DNA of 5,644 bases from Gammaproteobacteria bacterium. GTDB lineage: Bacteria; Pseudomonadota; Gammaproteobacteria; UBA9214. Below are positions 1 through 4,504 of this stretch, piece by piece. How positions within the stretch are numbered: position 1 is the stretch's first letter; each line of letters opens with the position of its first letter. The notes under the pieces are model-generated. The model had not been told where the DNA came from and searched no databases. It was given only the letters and a program-made list of their open reading frames with translations. Location: NCBI GenBank assembly GCA_020027635.1, contig JAHKKL010000125.1, positions 1 to 5,644 of the forward strand, given 5' to 3'. A program made the translations under genes and the position numbers.

Positions 1-69
1 GGCACCAGCCGGAACCGGGATGCCATAGGTTGCAAACAACCGTTTTGCCTGGTATTCGTGCAGGTGCAT
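1..69 (-). CDS. sucC: Succinyl-CoA ligase (ADP-forming) subunit beta, N-terminal 23 codons only
   Basis: On the minus strand an ATG at 69-67 opens a frame that runs without a stop to the window edge. Its first residues read MHLHEYQAKRLFATYGIPVP. This is the characteristic start of the succinyl-CoA synthetase beta chain (E. coli SucC begins MNLHEYQAKQLFARYG, from memory), the first strand of its ATP-grasp domain. The enzyme interconverts succinyl-CoA and succinate with ADP/ATP in the TCA cycle, as a complex with SucD in the cytoplasm. Only the 5' end is present, so catalytic residues cannot be checked. It is transcribed divergently from the pil genes, and sucD would be expected just outside the window. 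No strong Shine-Dalgarno precedes the ATG. The identification is strong despite the short length because nearly every residue fits the family. Confidence 0.9.
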   Translation of the reverse strand, partial: MHLHEYQAKRLFATYGIPVPAGA

Positions 70-97
70 ACTGTCAGTGTTTCAAATAATGGGTGGT

Positions 98-124
98 ATT
101 GTAAAGGACTGGAATCTCTGCCAA
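98..124 (-). promoter_or_regulatory. Candidate sigma70 promoter for sucC
   Basis: Read on the minus strand, TTGGCA (124-119) and TACAAT (103-98) match the -35 and -10 boxes at 5/6 each, with a 15-base spacer that is shorter than the usual 16-18. The -10 lies about 28 bases upstream of the sucC ATG, which would give a short leader. The match is sequence-only and the short spacer lowers confidence. Confidence 0.35.
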
Positions 125-175
125 GGGTGCGATCACCCGCCGGCGTTAGACCTACACGGAGAGACGTAAACTCGG

Positions 176-400
176 ATGCCCGGCCGAACACTCCTTATTC
201 TTGTCCTGATCGCCATTGCCATTCTGGCGTTCAGACGTCTGAAGAGATCCTCTTCCCGCCCGCAAGTGAAAAACAAGACCACCACCGGCCGGATGGTGCA
301 GTGCGCCGTGTGCGGCCTCTACCTGCCGGAACAGGAAGCCCTCAGTCATCAGGGAAGATATTACTGCTCGCAGTCCCATCGCGACGGACACACGTCCTGA
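176..400 (+). CDS. PP0621-like small membrane protein with a CxxC...CxxxH zinc-finger-like motif
   Basis: This is a 74-residue protein. Residues 5-19 form one hydrophobic membrane-spanning helix, followed by a strongly basic stretch (residues 20-34) that predicts N-out/C-in topology. A compact C-terminal module follows, with C43-x2-C46 and C64-x3-H68 around the conserved-looking pieces VQCAVCGLYLP and HQGRYYCS. Four such ligands could bind one zinc ion. The architecture matches, from memory, the uncharacterised PP0621 family of Pseudomonas and relatives, which has no assigned function. An in-frame TAA at 167-169 makes the ATG at 176 the first usable start. GGAGAG at 158-163 is a possible ribosome binding site, but its 12-base spacing is long. 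The gene reads the same way as pilS, 61 bases upstream of it with no terminator between, so co-transcription is likely. A role with PilS is only inferred from position. Confidence 0.8.
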   Translation: MPGRTLLILVLIAIAILAFRRLKRSSSRPQVKNKTTTGRMVQCAVCGLYLPEQEALSHQGRYYCSQSHRDGHTS

Positions 401-461
401 CTCCCACGTGGTTGAGTTACGAACATCACGGTCGGGCGCCCATTTACAGTAAACTCCCACC

Positions 462-2102
462 ATGAATGCATTACTCGAGGACAGCGTCGAGGCACAGAAA
501 GGGCGCGATGCCCTGACCTGGAAACCGCTGCGGCTCCTGACCTTCTACCGGTTGATTCTCGCCGGCATGCTGCTGGTGCTGTATCTCGGACTTGAGGGCA
601 ACTCGACGCTCGGCGGCACAAACCCCGCGCTTTATACACTCGCCTGCATTTTTTATATCGGATTCAGCCTGGTTGCGGGATTCACGGCGCGGCTCCGTCG
701 ACCTGGCTATGAACTGCAAACCATCCTGCAGATACTGGTTGATATCGCCACGATCACCCTCCTGTTATACGCCAGCGGCGGACCGGCCAGCGGCCTGGGT
801 ATTTTGTTGATTATCACCGTGGCTACGGGCAGCCTGCTGATGCCGGGCCGCATGGCCTTCCTGTTTGCCGCGGTAGCCGCCATGGCGATACTCTGCGAAC
901 AATTCTACAGTACCCTGTTTGCCCGGCTGCCACGGGACGGCGGCTATACCCAGGCGGGATTGCTCGGGGCCGTCCTGTTTGTTACCGCGGGCCTTGTGTA
1001 TCTTATGGCGCGCCGGATCCATGCAAGCGAGGCACTGGCCCGTCAACGTGGTGTTGATATCGCCAACCTGGCCAAACTCAATACTCATATTGTGCAGCGT
1101 CTGCAGGCCGGCATCCTCGTCACCGATCATCGGCACAACATACGGTTGATTAATGACACGGCACGCAAACTTCTGGGCATCCCCAAGGACAGCGAGGGGC
1201 TGGCGTTGGCGGAAATGGCGCCCGCATTGTATGAAAAACTGATGCAGTGGCGCAGTTCTCCCGATAAGGAACCCGGCATGCTGAAATCCGCTGCGAATGG
1301 CACCGGTATTCTGCCACAGTTCACCTTGCTGGGTGCCGCGGATGGCATCGGCGCTCTCGTTTTCCTGGAAGACACCGCCGCCATGGCACGACAGGCTCAG
1401 CAAATGAAGCTGGCATCGCTGGGGCGCCTGACCGCCAGTATCGCCCATGAAATCAGGAACCCCCTCGGCGCCATCAGTCATGCCGCCCAGCTGTTGAATG
1501 AGTCGGATGCCCTCGGCCAGGAGGATCATCGGCTCATGGCGATCATACGCGAGCATACCCGGCGCGTTAACACCGTGGTGGAAAACGTACTCCAGCTATC
1601 ACGGCCGGTAACTACCATTCCACAGCGGATTGCATTGCACCAATGGCTCGAAAAATTCAGGGATGAATTCATCCACAGTGGTCACTGCAACCCGGGGCAG
1701 ATAACCATCACGGTAAAGCCGAAGAATATCGAGGTATACATGGACCCGAGCCAGCTGCACCAGGTGGTATGGAATCTGTGCCTGAACGCCTTACACCACG
1801 CAAAACCGGCTAGTATGCCTGTTAAAGTGCAGCTGATGTGCCTTCGGGCTGACATTCACCATGCGCCACACCTTGATATCATCGACAATGGAACCGGTAT
1901 AGAACCGGATAAAGTGGACCAGATATTCGAACCCTTTTATACGACCAAGAGCGGAGGTACGGGCCTGGGCCTGTATATCTCCCGGGAAATCTGCGAAAGC
2001 AACCAGGCACGCTTGAGCTACCAGCCGGCTCCCGGTGGCGGCAGCTGTTTCCGCATCAGCTTCCCCTTTAAACAAGGATCCCCGGTTACCGCCTTCGCAT
2101 GA
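462..2102 (+). CDS. pilS: Sensor histidine kinase PilS of the type IV pilus two-component system
   Basis: This 546-residue inner-membrane kinase phosphorylates PilR to control pilin transcription. About six hydrophobic helices lie at residues 26-45, 57-75, 87-104, 111-127, 131-150 and 166-184, joined by short loops. A PAS-like domain follows (about 206-305). The HisKA helix has the phospho-acceptor His329 in SIAHEIRNPLGAISHAAQLL. The ATPase domain has the N box (N438, N442), the G1 box DNGTG (475-479), the F box IFEPFYTT (488-495) and the G2 box GGTGLGL (498-504). All catalytic boxes are intact. Length and order agree with Pseudomonas PilS (about 530 residues). An in-frame TAA at 450-452 leaves ATG 462 as the first start. 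No Shine-Dalgarno is visible before it, so initiation may be weak or coupled to the upstream gene. pilR follows after 10 bases. In Pseudomonas, PilS is reported to sense pilin in the membrane. The symbol rests on the membrane domain plus the pilR-pilA context. Confidence 0.94.
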   Translation: MNALLEDSVEAQKGRDALTWKPLRLLTFYRLILAGMLLVLYLGLEGNSTLGGTNPALYTLACIFYIGFSLVAGFTARLRRPGYELQTILQILVDIATITLLLYASGGPASGLGILLIITVATGSLLMPGRMAFLFAAVAAMAILCEQFYSTLFARLPRDGGYTQAGLLGAVLFVTAGLVYLMARRIHASEALARQRGVDIANLAKLNTHIVQRLQAGILVTDHRHNIRLINDTARKLLGIPKDSEGLALAEMAPALYEKLMQWRSSPDKEPGMLKSAANGTGILPQFTLLGAADGIGALVFLEDTAAMARQAQQMKLASLGRLTASIAHEIRNPLGAISHAAQLLNESDALGQEDHRLMAIIREHTRRVNTVVENVLQLSRPVTTIPQRIALHQWLEKFRDEFIHSGHCNPGQITITVKPKNIEVYMDPSQLHQVVWNLCLNALHHAKPASMPVKVQLMCLRADIHHAPHLDIIDNGTGIEPDKVDQIFEPFYTTKSGGTGLGLYISREICESNQARLSYQPAPGGGSCFRISFPFKQGSPVTAFA

Positions 2103-2107
2103 AGGGA
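2102..2107 (+). promoter_or_regulatory. Ribosome binding site fixing the pilR start
   Basis: AAGGGA lies 5 bases before the ATG at 2113 and overlaps the last base of the pilS stop codon (TGA 2100-2102). It supports 2113 over the in-frame ATG at 2119 or the upstream in-frame codon at 2035. It also suggests translational coupling of pilS and pilR. Confidence 0.7.
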
Positions 2108-2112
2108 CCGCA

Positions 2113-3474
2113 ATGCCTATGAATACCCATCTCGCGCTGGTTGTCGATGATGAACCCGATATCCGCGAACTGCTTGAACTGACTCTCGGGCGCATGAATA
2201 TCGAGACCCGCAGTGCGGCAGACCTGAAACAAGCGCGCACCTTGCTCGCGAAAGAGCGCTTCGATGTCTGTCTTACCGATATGCGCCTTCCCGACGGCAA
2301 TGGCATCGACCTGGTGCGCCATATCCAGCAGCAGGAACTGAACGTGCCGATCGCGGTAATCACCGCCTACGGCAACATGGATTCGGCCGTTGAGGCATTG
2401 AAGGCCGGCGCCTTTGATTTCGTTTCCAAACCGGTTGACCTGCAGGTGCTTCGCAACCTGATAGGGAGTGTGTTGAAACTGACGGACAATTACCCCGAAC
2501 GCGACCGGCGCAGCCGCGACACCCTGCTGGGTGAATCACAGGTCATGTGCAATATCCGCTCCACCGTCGAAAAGCTTTCCCGCAGCCAGGCACCGGTCTA
2601 TATCAGCGGGGAATCCGGCACCGGCAAGGAACTGGTAGCGAGGCTGATTCACACCAAGGGACCGCGCAGCGACTGCCCGTTCGTGCCCGTCAACTGCGGC
2701 GCCATTCCCACCGAACTCATGGAAAGCGAGTTCTTCGGCCATAAAAAAGGCAGCTTCACCGGGGCGTTCAGCGACAAGGACGGCTTGTTCCAGATCGCAG
2801 CGGGCGGCACCCTGTTTCTGGATGAAATTGCGGAGCTTCCGCTGCATATGCAGGTCAAACTGCTGCGCGCCATCCAGGAGAAGGCGGTGCGTCCGGTCGG
2901 GGCGCAGCAGGAAATCCCGACGGATGTTCGTATCCTCTCCGCCACTCACAAGAATCTGGGGCAACTGGTCGAGAGCGGCCTGTTCCGGCAGGACCTCTAT
3001 TACCGCCTGAACGTCATCCAGCTGCAGGTACCGGCACTGCGGGAGCGCCCCGAGGATATCCCCATGCTGGTGGAACATTGCCTGAAAACGCTGTCACGGC
3101 GCGATGGTCATGTAATGTACAAGATTACCGATGACGCCCTGAAGGCATTGTCTAACTACCGGTTCCCGGGCAATGTCCGGGAACTGGAGAATATCCTCGA
3201 ACGGGCCACCACCCTGTGCGAGGGCACGTTGATCTCCTCCAGCGATCTGCAATTGCCGGACACCCCAATGGCCAATAACGACCCAATAGAGGAAGCCTCG
3301 CCGGAACTGGAGCCGGGGACGCTGACTCTCGATACGTACATGGATACCATCGAGAAAGAGGCCCTGCTCAAGGCTCTGGAGCAAACACGTTACAACAAGA
3401 CGGCCGCCGCCAAGTTGCTTGGCCTCAGCTTTCGGGCATTGCGCTACCGTTTGAAAAAACTTGGTCTGGAGTAA
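2113..3474 (+). CDS. pilR: Sigma54-dependent response regulator PilR (pilin transcription activator)
   Basis: This is a 453-residue NtrC-type activator. The receiver domain (about 6-120) has the acidic pair D12-D13, phospho-acceptor D56 in LTDMRLPDG, T84 and K106 in SKP. The AAA+ domain (about 138-375) has Walker A GESGTGKE (166-173), the sigma54-contact loop GSFTGA (213-218, a serine variant of GAFTGA), Walker B LFLDEI (234-239) and the arginine-finger region LFRQDLYYRLN (290-300). The C-terminal Fis-type helix-turn-helix spans about 424-451 (NKTAAAKLLGLSFRALRYRL). A Pro/Glu-rich linker (384-403) separates AAA+ and DNA-binding parts. Length fits Pseudomonas PilR (about 445). Phosphorylated PilR is expected to oligomerise upstream of pilA, hydrolyse ATP and open the sigma54 promoter at 3723-3738. 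The start at 2113 is chosen from the Shine-Dalgarno and because the receiver fold begins right after it. No clear intrinsic terminator follows the stop. Confidence 0.95.
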   Translation: MPMNTHLALVVDDEPDIRELLELTLGRMNIETRSAADLKQARTLLAKERFDVCLTDMRLPDGNGIDLVRHIQQQELNVPIAVITAYGNMDSAVEALKAGAFDFVSKPVDLQVLRNLIGSVLKLTDNYPERDRRSRDTLLGESQVMCNIRSTVEKLSRSQAPVYISGESGTGKELVARLIHTKGPRSDCPFVPVNCGAIPTELMESEFFGHKKGSFTGAFSDKDGLFQIAAGGTLFLDEIAELPLHMQVKLLRAIQEKAVRPVGAQQEIPTDVRILSATHKNLGQLVESGLFRQDLYYRLNVIQLQVPALRERPEDIPMLVEHCLKTLSRRDGHVMYKITDDALKALSNYRFPGNVRELENILERATTLCEGTLISSSDLQLPDTPMANNDPIEEASPELEPGTLTLDTYMDTIEKEALLKALEQTRYNKTAAAKLLGLSFRALRYRLKKLGLE

Positions 3475-3533
3475 GCACGTGCGCATCCACCGCGGGAAAA
3501 ATCATACCCGAAGGAAATTCAGGTGACCTAAAA

Positions 3534-3548
3534 CGTCACATTGTGACG
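3534..3548. repeat. Perfect 7-1-7 palindrome, candidate regulator binding site
   Basis: CGTCACA, one T, then TGTGACG forms a perfect inverted repeat. A further GTGAC lies at 3523-3527, exactly 20 bases before the GTGAC at 3543-3547, and another GTCAC is at 3602-3606. Such symmetry suits a dimeric regulator. PilR itself has a Fis-type dimeric DNA-binding domain and is the obvious candidate, but the motif does not clearly match the TGTC-based PilR consensus described for Pseudomonas aeruginosa. It is not followed by a T run, so it is not an intrinsic terminator of pilR. Confidence 0.5.
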
Positions 3549-3648
3549 CAACCGGCAGTTGCAACCTTTGTGGTTCTCAAAAGGATACTGCATTACGGTA
3601 TGTCACCCGGGGCTCACGCAGCCTGATATCGTACTTTATTACTGCGTA

Positions 3649-3680
3649 ACATATTGTAATAAATAAATATCTAATCATCA
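3649..3680. other. AT-rich tract upstream of the pilA promoter
   Basis: Only 4 of the 30 bases from 3651 to 3680 are G or C, sharply unlike the GC-rich genes on both sides. It lies between the palindrome and the -24/-12 element, where sigma54 promoters often have a DNA bend made by IHF or by intrinsic curvature. I found no convincing IHF consensus, so the bending role is inferred. Confidence 0.4.
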
Positions 3681-3722
3681 CTCGCTGATTCTTCGGCAAG
3701 GGCGCAAGAATAGCCGGAAAAC

Positions 3723-3738
3723 TGGCACGAATTCTGTA
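3723..3738 (+). promoter_or_regulatory. Sigma54 (-24/-12) promoter of pilA
   Basis: TGGCACGAATTCTGTA matches the sigma54 consensus TGGCACG-N4-TTGCA. The -24 half is perfect. The -12 half is CTGTA, keeping the key G but with T in place of the usual C of GC. The GG and the -12 G keep the invariant 10-base spacing (3724-3725 to 3736). Transcription would begin near 3748, leaving a leader of roughly 110 bases before pilA. The PilR gene just upstream and the known sigma54 control of pilA in Pseudomonas support the call. Confidence 0.8.
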
Positions 3739-3761
3739 TTGGATTTGACTGCCAAAGAATC

Positions 3762-3810
3762 CGGGCATCCGCCCGATAGCAAGGCTGAACAGGGAGGCTC
3801 GTTGTCGGGC
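3762..3810 (+). other. Two mutually exclusive hairpins in the pilA leader
   Basis: Hairpin one is CGGGC (3762-3766), loop ATCC, GCCCG (3771-3775). Hairpin two pairs GCCCGATAGC (3771-3780) with GTTGTCGGGC (3801-3810), a 10-pair stem with two G-U pairs and a 20-base loop. Both use 3771-3775, so they cannot form together. They lie entirely inside the predicted leader, 49 or more bases upstream of the start codon. A role in mRNA stability or control is only a possibility; no known riboswitch class was recognised. Confidence 0.35.
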
Positions 3811-3858
3811 TACCAGACAGGATGTGAATCTCGTTCCACAAACACAGAGGGCATTACC

Positions 3859-4332
3859 ATGAAACAGCAACACGGCTTTACACTGATCGAACTGATGATC
3901 GTGGTCGCAATTATCGGCATTCTGGCCGCCATCGCGATCCCGGCCTATCAGGATTACACCGTCCGCGCCAAGATCTCCGAGGGTCTGAACCTGGCCGGCG
4001 CCGCCAAGCTGGCGGTCGCCGAGACCTACGACAGTGTGGGTTCTATGCCGGGGGGAGGCAACGCGAGCTTCGGACTGCCGCAAGCTACAAGCATCCAATC
4101 GGATTATGTCACTAGCATTACAGTGGCATCCACCGGTGCGCTCACTATATTGTATAAGGGCGCCGTAGGCGGCAATCCACCGGTCGGAGGCCTTGGCGGC
4201 TCCACGCTCGTGCTGGCGCCGATTACTACCAATTCAGGGGCGTTGGATTGGGACTGTAAGGATGCCAGGCTCAATGGCGTCACCGCAGGCGATATTCTTA
4301 CCAAGTACCGGCCGTCGGAATGTCGTCCGTAA
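3859..4332 (+). CDS. pilA: Type IVa major pilin PilA (prepilin)
   Basis: This 157-residue prepilin is the major subunit of the type IV pilus, used for twitching, adhesion and DNA uptake. It has a six-residue leader MKQQHG ending in the glycine cut by prepilin peptidase PilD. The mature protein begins with the N-methylated Phe of FTLIELMIVVAIIGILAAIA, the class III signal and membrane/assembly helix, with Glu11 (mature Glu5). The short leader marks it as type IVa. C133 (in DWDCKD) and C155 (in PSECRP) would form the C-terminal disulfide-bonded D-region. A glycine-rich stretch (101-114, 7 of 14 Gly) and SMPGGGN (62-68) lie in the surface-exposed globular domain. AGAGGG at 3846-3851, 7 bases before the ATG, and the position of the leader fix the start. 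The gene stands alone between a sigma54 promoter and a terminator. Mature length is 151 residues, normal for the family. It could be a minor pilin, but the PilR-linked sigma54 promoter favours the major one. Confidence 0.95.
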   Translation: MKQQHGFTLIELMIVVAIIGILAAIAIPAYQDYTVRAKISEGLNLAGAAKLAVAETYDSVGSMPGGGNASFGLPQATSIQSDYVTSITVASTGALTILYKGAVGGNPPVGGLGGSTLVLAPITTNSGALDWDCKDARLNGVTAGDILTKYRPSECRP

Positions 4333-4353
4333 TACCGCTGACCTAAGCGGCAC

Positions 4354-4383
4354 AAAAACGCCCCGGCAACGGGGCGTTTTTTT
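4354..4383 (+). terminator. Rho-independent terminator of pilA
   Basis: A stem of 11 pairs (AAAAACGCCCC 4354-4364 with GGGGCGTTTTT 4371-4381) closes a six-base loop GGCAAC and runs into seven Ts (4377-4383). It begins 21 bases after the pilA stop and isolates pilA from the next gene. The A run on its left side could make it work on the other strand too, but no opposing gene is seen. Confidence 0.95.
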
Positions 4384-4504
4384 AATGGCGACATCAAACT
4401 CGCGAGAATGCCCACCGGGCGAATCCAACCTCATGGACTCCATCCAGTCAATCCTGTAAATAAATCGGTGCAAGTCCGTCACTCCATCGGGATATCGTAA
4501 GCTC

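Larger units (their letters stand above)
3475..3858 (+). other. pilR-pilA intergenic control region, non-coding
   Basis: No frame here looks protein-coding. From left to right it holds a cluster of GTGAC/GTCAC pentamers with a perfect palindrome (3523-3548), a GCAAC/GTTGC inverted repeat (3548-3552 and 3558-3562), and an AT-rich tract (3649-3680). An ATTCTT/AAGAAT inverted repeat (3688-3693 and 3706-3711), a -24/-12 promoter (3723-3738) and a leader of about 110 bases with hairpins complete it. The layout of distal sites, a bendable AT-rich middle and a -24/-12 element is that expected of a sigma54 promoter driven by a distant activator, here presumably PilR. Confidence 0.75.

Noticed and set aside
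30..58. Plus-strand TTGCAA-N17-TATTCG as a promoter for the PP0621-like gene
   Set aside because: The -10 matches only 3 of 6 positions and lies inside the sucC coding start.
404..441. Eight-base palindromes CCACGTGG (404-411) and GGGCGCCC (434-441) before pilS
   Set aside because: Short GC-rich palindromes are common by chance at this composition, and there is no promoter or T run beside them.
765..1556. 263-codon open frame on the minus strand
   Set aside because: It lies entirely within pilS, whose kinase motifs are intact. Its translation has no recognisable domain or membrane pattern.
2035..2112. In-frame extension of pilR upstream into pilS
   Set aside because: It would add 26 residues overlapping the pilS end with no fold. 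The receiver domain starts right after 2113, which has a close AAGGGA.
3600..3626. Eight-codon open frame starting at ATG 3600
   Set aside because: Too short, ribosome binding sequence too far away, and upstream of the predicted pilA transcription start.
3678..3690. Possible IHF site on the minus strand (AATCAG-N4-TGA)
   Set aside because: It misses the TTR half and lacks an A/T tract on the expected side.
3739..3858. In-frame upstream extension of pilA from a TTG
   Set aside because: It would put 40 residues before the leader peptide, incompatible with a type IVa prepilin, and would begin at or before the predicted transcription start. ATG 3859 has AGAGGG at good spacing.
3577..4098. 173-codon minus-strand open frame across the pilA promoter and 5' half of pilA
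   Set aside because: It is opposite the sigma54 promoter and the conserved pilin N-terminus, has no family resemblance, and is explained as a shadow of pilA plus AT-rich DNA.
4467..4477. GGTGCAAGTCC, reminiscent of a conserved piece of cobalamin riboswitches
   Set aside because: None of the other conserved boxes or stems is present in the surrounding 121 bases, and the downstream gene has no cobalamin link.
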